From Hysterangium stoloniferum (lineage: Eukaryota > Basidiomycota > Agaricomycetes > Hysterangiales > Hysterangiaceae): DNA of 64,000 bases. How positions within the stretch are numbered: the first letter of the stretch is position 1; every line of letters starts with the position of its first letter. Shown piece after piece: positions 52,578 through 63,452 of this stretch. The translations under genes were made by a program, and so were the position numbers. The stretch lies in the NCBI GenBank assembly GCA_015178975.1, contig WHVD01000131.1, forward strand, positions 62,001 to 126,000, read 5' to 3'. The notes beneath the pieces are model-generated. The model worked only from the letters and a program-made list of their open reading frames with translations, did no database searches and was not told where the DNA came from.

Positions 52578-55294
52578 ATAAAAGTAGTTTTGTGGGTCAG
52601 AGTGGTCAGCAAAAAAACCCTTCACATGAGTCTCTTGTATATAAATATTTGTAATATTTCCATATTTGGAGTTTATGTAATGGCATCATACTTCCATATT
52701 CTAGATATGATAGAGCATATTCACAAATATTTTTGATATTCTTGCATTTTTATTCTTTGAGTTATCAGGGATATAAGTCTGAAGGGTGAAACATGCGAAG
52801 GGTTTTTTGAGTCACTGTACCTTGAAAATCACTTACAAAAGCAAGTCCATCTGTCTTCAGGTATTGCAGATGCTGAGAGAAACTGAGGAATTCAGCTCTG
52901 TGAACATGATCTCCTTCAAGAAAACTGTATGGCTTGGCAGATCTATTTCCAATATACTTGACAAAGGCCCCATTGGCAGTGTCATCAATAACCTCTTCGA
53001 GTAAAAATGCATTGTGACTATCTTCAGCTATAGCAAGTGCACTTTTGACAAAACATATTTGGGGAATTGCAAGTGGTGCTGGACCATTTTGTTTTAATAA
53101 CTGTTGATGTGGTCATATACAAGACCCATTAAGGCTGATGCCCAATGCAGGCAATTAATTTCACTGCTGAGCTTTGTGACTTGAGTGTGACTATCGTAGG
53201 TAAGGCGGGCCCCCATAGCTGTGTAGGTATACCAACACTGTTTAACAATAACAGAATTAGAATTTCCAAGTGCTGGGCAGTCCAAATGCCCAAATGATGC
53301 TTGCTTGAATGTACCATATTTGGGTTTAGCAACCCAGTCATACATCAATGTCAATATTGTAGGGCCGGAGCAATCCTTGACTGCATCAAATGGACATGTG
53401 TGACTGATAAGACTTAAAAAGAAAAAGTCAGCACCCCCCGTTGGATAGAAGGTGCACTTGAATGCCTTGGTATTAACTACAATTGGGATGATGGTCATAA
53501 TTATGGCAGGTAAATTGAGTATTGAGACATATACACACAAATAGATATAATAGTCTTTTTTGAGGGAGCTGTCTGAGCTTGAAGTGCACGATGCACATCA
53601 TCAGTAGTTGGTGAGCTTGATTTCCCATGAGAAAGGTGTGCAGACGGCTGTACTGAGGGGCTGGCACTTGTAGCTGCAAAGCCAATCTGAGATTGGATAA
53701 TAGTGCATGTCTGGATGTGTGGTGGAGATTGAGTGTCAGATCCCTGTTATTTTATTTCAATTAGAGTTGTTTTGAGTCATGTTGGGTGGAATGCATTGGC
53801 TGTCATACCAAAAGTTGCCGCTTTCTTGGGGGAGCTCCCATATCATTCTTAGCTGCATTAATGTATTTTATGAGGCCCATAGAACTTGGAAGGGTTGGAG
53901 TCATCAACTTGGAATCAAACAAGTTTTTGGAACTGTCATTTCCATACTCGCTTTCAGTGATATAGGATATCTTCATCTTTCCTGACTGCTCCTGAACTAC
54001 AATCTACACCAGGTTTGTGAGAAATTTATCATCCAAATAATTGGTGATATAATGGGCACACCTTTTCATTTTGCAATTCCTCCAAACAGTCTAAGGCTTT
54101 GGTATATGACTCATAGCTTATCTCCAGATATATGTAAATCCAAGACTTTGTTTGATTGAAATTGCAGCACTTTTGATTTTCCTTTTGGTGCAAAGAATTT
54201 GCTCAAAATCACATTGATGTCCTCATTGTCAGATCCCAAAGGAATTAATTCCACCCAATCTTTAAAACACAACCATAAGTCATTAATGGAGAGAGGCTGA
54301 TTTTTAGACCACTTGGTGAAGAGGGGTAGCAAGGTAAAGTATGCAACTGCTTTGAGATCCCTGACACCAATATGGAGAGGGATGTTTGATATTGTTTCTG
54401 AGATGTTCTGTTAAAGTCTTTGTATTAAATGATGAAGCTGACAGCACCAGTTCCTTTTACTTACTGAGATGATATAGGGATTTGTTTTGTAACCTGGTTT
54501 TAATGACACCATCGTAACTTTTATCACCACGACTTCATTCTGATATCCTGAAGATGCCTTTTGGGTGAAGAACTGTCACATCTCATCATACAGCTTATGT
54601 ACTTCCTGATAACCATAATCTGCTTGCACTTCACAATTGGATACAATTTTGGGACAACTGGTGGTTGAATCCCTCCTCAAAACATATTCTGATAAGCATG
54701 TCTTTCAAACTGTAAAACATCAGAGTGCTTTGGCCATGGCAGACTCTGGTTACTTGGCTGCCTGCATGACCTGGAGCTGATCTGAATACCTGCGATACCA
54801 CCACAGCTGCAGAGTGGACCTGTGTGCTAACTCGTAATGGATGGTTGTTACCTATCAAATATAATTTTCAGCTCTGCTTGATGCCCCATAAAAATCATAA
54901 TCAGGAATCCATACCCTGCCTTTGAGCTACTACAACTGCCTTTTGTGTACTGGTGACATTGATCATCTGACACTCCAGAGTAATCTGCTGATGATTGGAC
55001 TTGTGGCCTGCAGCCCCATGCATACTTAAGTCATAACGGAAATGGTGTGATAACTGACCTAAGGTGTATTTTTTGATTGCCTCAGTTTTCCTGAGGTAGT
55101 ATTGATGGCAGCCTATGCAGATATGTTTCCCCGGACCATCTCCTTTTCTGTTGTGCATAAAAATAGTCCCACTTTCAAATGACTCTGAACATCACTGGCA
55201 GATAACAGGTCTAACATCCTTTGTAGTAAAATCCGCAAATTCATCCTGAGGCATGATGTGTCTGACTTGGAGTTTACCTAAGGAAAACCAGAAC

Positions 55295-55735
55295 TTTCTT
55301 TGCATTTCACCTATGCCCATTGGCACGTTTCCCATCATGATCATTGAGCTGTGCGAGCGATTTGCATACTATGGTGCATTTTTTGTCCATCTCTGGTTCA
55401 TTCGTGGTGCATGTTCATTCATATCTAGGGTTGTCTGGGCCATTCCAGAACTACCTGCAGAACCTACTGCCGCTGGGGTCTACATCTGGGGCTCCTCTCA
55501 ATGGTGTCAATGGCATGGCAGGTGCACTCAACATGGGCCAGACTGCCATGACGGGCCTGCAAGATATGTTTTCCTTCCTGGTGTACATGATGCCCATCGT
55601 CTGCGGGATTATCACGGACATCAAGTGGGGCCAGTTTGTCACACAACCTGTTCGGGTGAGCTTTAACAGGAACTTATGCTTCTTCTGTGCTGCTCCTAAT
55701 TACAATCTCAAATTCCAACAGAAGCTATTGTAGTA
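55295..55735 (+). pseudogene. POT/PTR2 peptide transporter, N-terminal fragment
   Basis: Two exons joined by a GT-AG intron (55372-55428). The first has IMIIELCERFAYYG, the hallmark of proton-dependent oligopeptide transporters. The second has LSGPFQNYLQN, SGAPLNGVNGMAGALNMGQ and MMPIVCGIITDIKWG, covering the first two or three membrane helices. After a possible further intron (GTGAGC at 55655) the frame stops at about 55733. The remaining helices are absent, so it is a truncated duplicate. It lies head-to-head with the alpha-kinase gene. Confidence 0.75.
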
Positions 55736-56554
55736 TGGCATTTCATGTGGCATAGTATTTCACTCAAAAGCTTGATGACATGTTTTCATGTTACTGCATA
55801 ACGAACCCTCATAGTCACACTTTCCTCCCTTCCTTTCCAGATATCGCATTCCTTTCTCTCAACTCATCCTCTGTGGCATTCACCCTAACATAGATGTTCC
55901 AACACCCTACTCGAACTCTTTGAACTATTCTCAACTTAATCAAATCAAGTATTCCCATCCTTCTGTGACATTTAGATCACTCTCTCTGTGTTCTATTCTT
56001 CCTCATGTCAAAAAACATCCTATCACATCCTTTATCTTTCACAACACCCACATTTGTGGTCACTGTGGTCAGCACGTCCCTTCTACCAGCAACCAATTTA
56101 GAGAAACCAGTTGAAGTGACACTATACTTGTGACTGTCATCCTATGGGGTTTGGCCACACCATTACAGTTTGGTGTGGGTATCTACCATGCCACTGCTAT
56201 TTGCTGCTGCCGAGTATATGTAGCTAATGGTTACACTCTCATCTCCCACCATGACCATCGTATTAAGCCTACTTTCTTACTATATATTTAGTCAGATTCT
56301 ATGGGAATCCGGTTAGATAATCAACTTTCATGAGTAATACTATGTTTCTGTGCTACACCTTGTACTTTTCTGCTTTGTGATGCCCTGCTTGTTATTTGCA
56401 CTCCTGACCTGTTTATCCTGTAACTTTATAGCCGAGGGGTATATGAGGTCCTACTATTTGCCGTTACGGCAGTTCAAAATTGAGGCTGATCACTCCGACT
56501 TGCCATACTTCGCTTTCAGGGGTCATTCTGACCCCATGGGTCCAATGAGGACTT
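55736..56554. other. Unassigned spacer
   Basis: No recognisable continuation of the transporter. Short open frames have no recognisable domain. Confidence 0.4.
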
Positions 56555-58060
56555 CTACCTTGCATTTCTTATTCGGCATGCTCCCACTCTGGCGTGTTCA
56601 CTTCCTTTGTCGGTCATAACCCCGTGACCATTCCACTCTATTTCCCTCTCTTTCAAAACCCTTACAATGTCAATTTTGATTGAATCTTCAATACTGGCCC
56701 AGTACCCTGCTTTTTTCCCCAATTTGATCCAACTTTCCAATGCAAAATTCATGCTATCAGTACAATTGAAACCAAGATTGAAGCCGGCATCGTAGCCTCT
56801 AGGGAAGGTGACCACAAATTTGCCTGCATGTTGGATGAGTGTATTTGGATGTGCCGGCTCGAGCTTTGGGGGAGAGGTGAGAAATGATTTATGGTGGAGG
56901 AATTGGGGACAATTAGATATGTCACAGGGAAAATAACCTTTCATGGTTGTTTCGAGATTTGATGCCTGAGATTGGGGTATGGCATACCAACTAGAGAAGG
57001 AAAGAAAGGAAGTGATATTAGTGAAAATCATTGTATGAACACAGGAGTAATGGACAACTTGGGAGCACCAAAGTGAATGTAATTGATGGAAAATAGATCT
57101 ACATCTTCCACATCCCATGTGAAGGTTGCCTGCCACATGCCGAAATACAGATAAGGAGTGTTAATGCCTGAAATTTGTGAGTCAGAACCCAAAAGGTGGG
57201 ATAGCCTGAAGGGTAAAGTGGTGACATTCCAGTGCTTGGTATCAGGTGTGAAAGCGATCCTGTCAGTTTACTAGTAAAAACAAAAAACATTGGTGTAGAG
57301 ACATGGCACATTGTTCACCTTTCATATCAGCTCCGTACCATGGTGCCTTTCCAAAACCACAACTTCTCCAATACATCCTCTCAAGCATTCTACAAAACTC
57401 TGGGGTGTAGTCCCCAGGCTTCATGTCCTTCAGCAGCCAATCATTGTGTGGATCAAATGTCATTAGGAACCCGTCCTCAACAATCTCTTTTGCCCATTGA
57501 CGTTCGTTTGCTGTGCATCTTCTCCATGCTGTAACAGGGGTGGATGCAGGTGAATTGTAATTTTCGGCAGTGACTGGCGGAGAACCAGTGGCATTGGGAG
57601 GAGAATGTGAGGTGGTAGTTTCTGGTGGAGTTGGAAGGGTAGAGGTGGGATTGACGTCAATATCAGTGCATGTCTCACTATGGGCAGCAACATCAGCATC
57701 GTCATCGCATTTGTGGTCATTTAGTTCTCCTTCAGCATTCCCTTCTTCTTCAGTCACTGCTTGCTCTGTGTCCTCCACATGTTCAGCCTTAATTGCTTGT
57801 TTAGCCCTACTCTTTGAGCCTCTTGGGGAGGGTGTGGCATATCTGCAGCCACCTTGAGCTTCTTCAATGGTGGGGGCCCTCATATCCTCCCTCTTGCATT
57901 GCTCCGCCCACTCCCTAATGCTCATTATCCTCCATTTCTCGATATCCTGCTGACGGAAGAGACTGCCACTGCCTGAAAAGTCCTGCTCGATGGGGTTGTG
58001 CAACTTGACATGTTTAAGCTGAGGTTTTGTGGATGGTAGCGAGTTTGTCCTTTAGGTGAT
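56555..58060 (-). CDS. KDM4-like JmjC protein with both Fe-binding histidines replaced
   Basis: Exons on the minus strand: up to 58060-57319, 57259-57059 and 56990-56555, with 59- and 68-nt GT-AG introns. The first exon carries the end of a JmjN-like region ([21 protein letters not shown]), an acidic low-complexity linker and [20 protein letters not shown]. The JmjC core reads [73 protein letters not shown] and [10 protein letters not shown]. In KDM4 enzymes the Fe(II) ligands are H-x-E in WHxED and H in GYHAGFN. Here both His codons are GAT (57112-57114 and 56789-56791). The frame is open through both introns. The JmjN N-terminus is not found; a family C LTR lies just upstream (58153). Either a catalytically dead paralogue or an early-stage pseudogene. 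Confidence 0.78.
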
Positions 58061-58152
58061 GGAATTAGCAGCTAGGATTGCACATTTGGGATCTAAACAG
58101 AAAGTATCACCTGTCGAAATCAGTTATTGGGTGAATTTCTGATTGCGGTTAT

Positions 58153-58730
58153 TGTTACGACCCGTTCCCGGATGTTTCAATATCCGACTTCTGATCTCCC
58201 ACTTCCAACTTCCGACCTCCGACTTCCGACTTCCAATCTCCGACTACGGAACATCATAGTTACCGTATCATCCGCATTCTTCCCTTGTTCTGCATTTGGT
58301 AATTTGTCCGTTGACAAGTATTCACTCATTTGTTTGTTATATTCCCATTTCGGAATATTGTCTTCCTAATATGTCTTATTGTATTTCCATTTTAAGAATA
58401 CTTCCGTTTCCATCTTATTATGGTCTTAGTTTGTAGTACAATAACGAGCAGACTTATATTAGTTTCCGCAAATTTGTACTTTACCTTAGATCTGATATCG
58501 ACTTAGTTTCTTATTCCTTCTCCCGTCTTTCTGTACGCTCAATATTCGGAACTCTTCGGAACTCTGAATATCCATATCTTCCATCATAAGCCTCACCTCT
58601 GAAATTAAGGACATTACGTAGAGGCGCAGCACATAAGCTGAAGCTGACGTCCTGACCCTATCTAGTAGCTTCCAACTTCCCGGTTACTTCCCGATAGTTC
58701 CGGAATAAGTTCCCGACACGGCACTTAACA
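58153..58730 (+). repeat. Solo LTR, family C
   Basis: A 578-bp LTR starting TGTTACGACCCG and ending GGCACTTAACA, flanked by a perfect GTTAT duplication (58148-58152 and 58731-58735). It has a TCCGACTT-type tandem array (58190-58250), a TATATTA box (about 58453) and the stem-loop (about 58625). It lies directly 5' of the JmjC gene and may have separated it from its first exon. Confidence 0.93.
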
Positions 58731-58735
58731 GTTAT

Positions 58736-59254
58736 ACAAGAAATGATTATTAGAATGAACAAGGGAGGTGGATGCTCACGACTAGAAGTGCAGGAACTCA
58801 GACACAGAAATGAAGACCAAGGAGCGAAGGATAGTTTGATGAGTGGGCACTATGGACCCACAATTGTCCACAGCTTGTAGCTACTGCGAGTGACTCAGTC
58901 TAAGAATGAGGGGGTCAGAAAGGCTGAGAAAATAGAGAGATTGATTAAGAATAATACGGTTATAAATTAATATACCTGATATGTGAAAGCACCAGGATGA
59001 AAGGAAGGATTAACATGTGGCATGAAGGATAGCATCATATAATATATTCAAATATTCACTCATCAACAAAATGTGGATGAATGGCCACACAATGACTATT
59101 GCTATAGTGACCCATTGCCCAAAATAGATGCCAGCATGATTTTCGCAAACATAACTTTGTAGTTCCGGGCAAGAAACACCCCCACAGGAAAAATATATAT
59201 ACATGATGCCTAATAACCAAGTGATTCTGAAAAATAGGAATAATGGACCTTGAA
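58736..59254. other. Unassigned spacer
   Basis: Nothing recognised. Confidence 0.4.
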
Positions 59255-60530
59255 GTTTTGAAATGGTGATGAAGTTTTTGATGGAGAGGTTTTCGAATAG
59301 TGACACAGGTTTTTGAATGGTGAAGACATTTTCTAATGACGATGAATAGGTTTTTGAACAGCGATGAGACACTCTCAAACAGTGACAAAGATGTTTTCAA
59401 ACAGTATGAATGGCGATGAAGATGTTTTTGAACAGCGTTTCAAATGGTGACAAAGACATTTTCAAACAGTGATGACATTTATGAACAGCAACTAAGGGAT
59501 TTTTGAATAGTGACAAAGAAGTTTTTCAATGGTGAAGACAATGTTTTAAACGGCGAAGGTGACAGTTTGAATGGCAAAGACACCCTTTCAATGCCATGCA
59601 CAACAATCATCACGATGAAGAGCCATTGGCGGCAAATATTGGAGGTTGAGTGGCATCTGAGATGGCAATGAAGATATTTTGGGATGATGACAAAGATGTT
59701 TTGGGATGATGACAAAGATGTTTTGGGATGATGACAAAGATGTTTTGGGATGGTGATGAAGATGTTTTGGGACGGCAACAAAGAGGTTTTGGGACGGCGA
59801 TGAAGAGTTTTGAGATGGCAGTGAAGATGTTTTGGGTCAGCGACAAAGATGTTTAGAATGGTGAGGAGAATTAATGTTGCCAACAGGAATCGAGACAATG
59901 GTGATCAAGATCATCAAGATGAAGAGCCATCAATGGCAAAGATTGAATGTTGAGTGGCATTTGGGATGGTGATGAAGATGTTTTGGAATGGCGACAAAGG
60001 GGTTTTGGGATGGCGATGAAGAGGTTTTGGGACAGTGACGAAGACATTTTGGGATGGCAATGAAGAGGTCTTGTCTTGGGACAGTGATGAAGAGGTTTTG
60101 GTGTTTTGAATGGTGATGAAGACATTTGATCGGTATTTTGAATGGCGACAACAATAATGTTTGCCAATGGTGAAACAGCGAAGAAGACTATTTTGATTAG
60201 TGTTTGAATGACGACGAAGATGTTTGATTGGTATTTTGAATGGCGATGACAATAACGTTTGCCAATGGTGAAATGGTGAAGAAGACAATTTTTATCAGTG
60301 TTTTTGAACATCGACAAAGGTGTTTTTGAAATGGGGATGAAGACAATCAGTATGTTTGAACCACGGACAATGATAACACTTGCCAACAGCAATTGAAGAC
60401 AAAGACAAAGACGTGTCCACAGCAAAGATTGGAGTTTGAATGGTGAAGGCAACGGTTTGAATGGTGAAGACACCCCTTTTGATGCCATGCCCGAACGAGA
60501 CCTCGTTTGCAAGGGGAATATACATAGAAA
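59255..60530 (+). repeat. Minisatellite element, second locus
   Basis: Same family as 36151-38095. It includes three near-perfect 22-bp units (GATGTTTTGGGATGATGACAAA, about 59690-59755) and two copies of an ATGAAGAGCCATYRRYGGCAAA segment (about 59614 and 59920). The end is GAAGACACCCCTTTTGATGCC, GAACGAGACCTCGTT (inverted repeat AACGAG/CTCGTT) and GGGGAATATACATAG. Confidence 0.78.
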
Positions 60531-60654
60531 GGGTAGACATATAATTTTGATGTGGGACAAATCACATTTTTGTAGAAGACTCCAAATGTAGACCCTCCAC
60601 CTCAGTGGAGAATAAGTATAAAAAAAAAAAAAAAGACTGACCTTTTTGGTTTTA

Positions 60655-60935
60655 GTTGTGCTGTTGAGCGCATCATTGCCTATTGGAGCCACACGCTCAA
60701 GAAAGCAGAATGTAACTACTCAGCCACGGAGTGAGAGGCATTAGCCACTAAGGAGGGACTAGTCCATTTCCATCCCTTTATCAAAAGAGAACATATACTT
60801 CTGATCACTGACTATGTGGTGTTACAATGGGCCAGAACTTATAAGAACACCAATCGTCGACTGGCCACATAGAGGGTGGTATACGCTATATACCCCGGGC
60901 TGGAAATCCTACATCAAGTGGGATGAATACATAGC
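60655..60935 (+). pseudogene. RNase H remnant of a second Gypsy lineage
   Basis: Plus-strand sequence in one main frame: SHTLKKAECNYSATE, stop, EALATKEGLVHFHPFI, LLITDYVVLQWARTYKNTNRRLAT, stop, then a PGLEI segment. This is the RNase H/connection region of a Gypsy lineage distinct from the chromovirus (which has NYDVHDKELLAIFEAFK). Two stops are visible and flanking domains are missing. Confidence 0.75.
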
Positions 60936-61009
60936 AATGTTGACCCACTGTCTAGACTTGTTAAGGATGCAACAGTCACTTGTTGTGACGAATGTCACCT
61001 GTTGTGACA

Positions 61010-61923
61010 CCAAACTATGACTGATTCACCACCAAACTTGTCCCTTGAACAAGCCTCTCATTCAGGCATTCCCCAGTCTTTTTCCATGCCCATTTCCTCC
61101 CATCTGAGCCAAGGTGATTTATTTTAGTCTCATCAGACCACACAACCCTCCTCCAGTCATCTAAAGTCCAGTGCTGATGGGCTAAAGCAAAGTCAAGCCT
61201 CTCCTTCATATGTCTCTTAGACAAAAGTGGCTTCTTCTTCTTCACAACTGCTTTCATCCCTGCTTCTTCAACCTCCTCTGAACTGTCTCAGCTGAAATAG
61301 GGTTGTTGGTGATGGTCTGAAGTTTCTGGGCTATGTTCACTGCAGTTTCAGCCTTTCCAGATGTGATTAGAAGGACTGCATGACGGATATTGGTAGCAGA
61401 GAGCTTCTTGGGATGACCTCCAGTTGATTTGGGAAGGGTAGGAAGGTGCTTAGAGTGAAGTCTGGAGATAGTACCAATGCCAAAACCAGTGATTGAGGCA
61501 ATGGATGGAGTGGAACGGCCAGCTTCAAGTAGAGAGATAATATATTGTTGTTGAGCAGGAGAGAGGGAGTGCATGATGGATTGCTGGCAATGTGAAGAGA
61601 CAGTAATATCAAAATTGACTATAAATCAACAAGTCATGTGACCATATTGAATAGAATCAACAAAGACATGTGATTTGGCCAGTTTATATAGTATATATTG
61701 TATCAAAATCATCAGCCACAAAATCTTTCCAATGATCAGGCCTGACTAAACTATTTGTAGCATACCCAAAAATGCATATTATGTAATGATACTCTAGACC
61801 ATGATTCTATACATGTTTAGCTATCCAGTGTGAATTTTTGAAATTTATTGCTATTTTCTCTCCCCTGGTAGCAGTCTGCCAATATGCAAACTCCAAACAT
61901 TGGAAAGGTTTTGTGAGTCACTG
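61010..61923 (-). mobile_element. Truncated Tc1/mariner element
   Basis: The intact end is at 61923 (CAGTGACTCACAAAACC on the minus strand), next to TA at 61924-61925. The other end is lost near 61010, within the transposase. Its terminal sequence differs from the element at 50416 after the first 10 bases, so it is another family. Confidence 0.78.
61015..61574 (-). pseudogene. Tc1 transposase, N-terminal half
   Basis: Starts MHSLSPAQQQYIISLLEAG; the helix-turn-helix region includes ITGFGIGTISRLHSKHLPTL and KSTGGHPKKLSATNIRHAV, and continues RRLKK. A one-base shift then leads into MKAVVKKKKPLLSKRHMKERL, FALAHQHWTLDDWRRVVWSDE (first catalytic Asp) and DGRKWAWKKTGE. The catalytic second and third acidic residues are missing. 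Confidence 0.85.
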
Positions 61924-62109
61924 TACTTCTGATTTTTTTCAGATTTTTATCTATTTTATTTCTAGAACTGTAAATTTCTCTTTTCAACTTCACCAAATAT
62001 CCAGACACTTTTTTGGATCACTATAGTTTTCATAGCTGATTGGCCAGTTATACTTCAAATTCAATCCCTCTGGTCATTTTTGCTTCCATTCTCAGGCATC
62101 TTGGATATC

Positions 62110-62800
62110 TCTCATAATTCAAGTGGGTCCAAACCTTCAAGTTGTGGAGAAAGCTAATAACATCATTATGGAGTCATAAAAACTTCTAATAATTCCCTTA
62201 TTTACTTATTTGTTTTATTTAGATATTTAAGCAAGTATTTGTAGATATATAAAAGGAGGCTTAATTCTTTGAATACAAGAGACAATTTTTACTACTATCA
62301 ACAGCACAGCTTAGAAGCAAACATCTCCTTCATACCAAAGACAAAATAATAGCCTTAGTATGAAATTATCTAACTGTAAGTACATACCTACACTAGCAGA
62401 TTTTTGAACTCTTTATCAGAAGTTGTGAAAGTTATTCAAGAGTCCACTTTAATAGCACAGTTAATCAATCTCTAATTAAATGCTTAGATATTTGACTCTC
62501 AGACTATTTATCTATTTATAAAATTTTTAACAATTTGTTAATTCTTTATAAATAGTAAACTAAAAGGCTATAAGAAAGTGAAGGCCTAAAACAAGTTTCC
62601 ACTGGTGTTATTGTGTATACATTCACTTTTATTCTCAAAAAGAACTTAGTGTTTGTAGAGCACATCATTTCAAATTTACCTGAATTTATCAAGAGACTAA
62701 ACAAATATTAAGTTTAGTTGTTTAAAATTAATAGTACAGCTAATTAATCTATCAGTATTTAAATTACTGGGCCTTTATTTGTTTATTTCTTGGAAATTTT
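62110..62800 (+). repeat. Divergent relative of the family E LTR
   Basis: Shares with the E copies, in order: a TATATAAAAGGAGG box (62250), an ACTGCACAGCTCAGAAGC-like segment, an ATAATAGCCTTAGT segment (62345), a leaf of ACCTACACT-GCAG (62386) and ATCTATCAGTATTTAAATTA (62747). Spacing is similar but identity is much lower, and the ends could not be fixed. Confidence 0.65.
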
Positions 62801-63452
62801 ACCATTTCAATGTTTGTTAAACTATTTGAGAGAGTAAGTAGCAGAATCTCTTACAGAGGGCCAAAATTCTCTCACTGGAGACATTCCAAAATTTTTGGAG
62901 TTGGAAAATCTTGTTACTCGGCCAAATTTTCTAAGCATTTTTTACATAAACTAAAAAACTTTTTAAAAACTGTGAGTTTTAGTAGGTTGTTCTGGAACTA
63001 AAAATTATATCTGAAATATTCCTACACATTACAAAATACTTCTGCAAGGCCAAAGTTACTTCTGCAAGTGCACAAAAACTTCCATGACATGGAAAAAAGT
63101 CCCTACAACTGCAGGACAAAGCTTGCTGATGAATATAGTACCAATTGACTTATTATACACTACTTGCCCAGTCTCATTTAGTATCCATAATCCATAGCCT
63201 AACTTTCATTTGGTTGATAGAGATGATAGAGCATGCTGACAAATATTTTGATGATTTTTACTATTATATCTACTAAGATATAAGATATGTATAGAAGTTT
63301 GAATAATGCAATATTTGATAGTATATACATAAGTACATAAGTCAAGGACTCAGAATCAACAATCCTAGTAGTCTATATGATCAAAGTATATTTGATTACA
63401 ATCAGAGCTAATCAATGGGAAACAAAAATGCATGAATCATAAACCCTAAACA
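62801..63452. other. Unassigned AT-rich spacer
   Basis: Nothing recognised. Confidence 0.4.

Larger units (their letters stand above)
50416..52817 (+). mobile_element. Tc1/mariner element with long inverted repeats and a nested LTR
   Basis: Starts CAGTGACTCAAAAAAAACCC and ends GGGTTTTTTGAGTCACTG, flanked by TA (50414-50415 and 52818-52819). Terminal inverted repeats are about 222 bp (50416-50637 and 52596-52817). A third, direct copy of most of the left repeat lies inside (51135-51203 plus 52011-52125) and replaces the middle of the transposase, so the element is a rearranged or double copy. Without the LTR it is about 1.6 kb, the usual Tc1 size. Confidence 0.93.
50128..55258 (-). pseudogene. 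Alpha-type protein kinase gene, split by a Tc1 element
   Basis: Minus strand from MPQDEFADFTTKDVRP (55258). An N-terminal Cys-rich segment (KHICIGCHQYYLRK, about 55120) follows an in-frame TGA after VICQ. Later exons include the DCSGPTILTLMYDWVAK, FGHLDCPAL, VKQCWYTYTAMGARLTYDS and LSSEINCLHWASALMGLVYD motifs (53440-53110), and AEDSHNAFLLEEVIDDTANG with YIGNRSAKPYSFLEGDHVHR (53000-52860). The Tc1 at 50416-52817 interrupts it exactly at the donor of the next intron. The last exons (LLTDPQL, then SSAYISFTSDHTCNKFCELFGL) end at a TAG at 50128-50130. These motifs match basidiomycete alpha-kinase (eEF2-kinase-like) proteins. The early stop plus the insertion make it a pseudogene. Confidence 0.8.

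Noticed and set aside
59871..60692. A 273-codon minus-strand frame
   Set aside because: Mostly minisatellite units, as at 36-38 kb.
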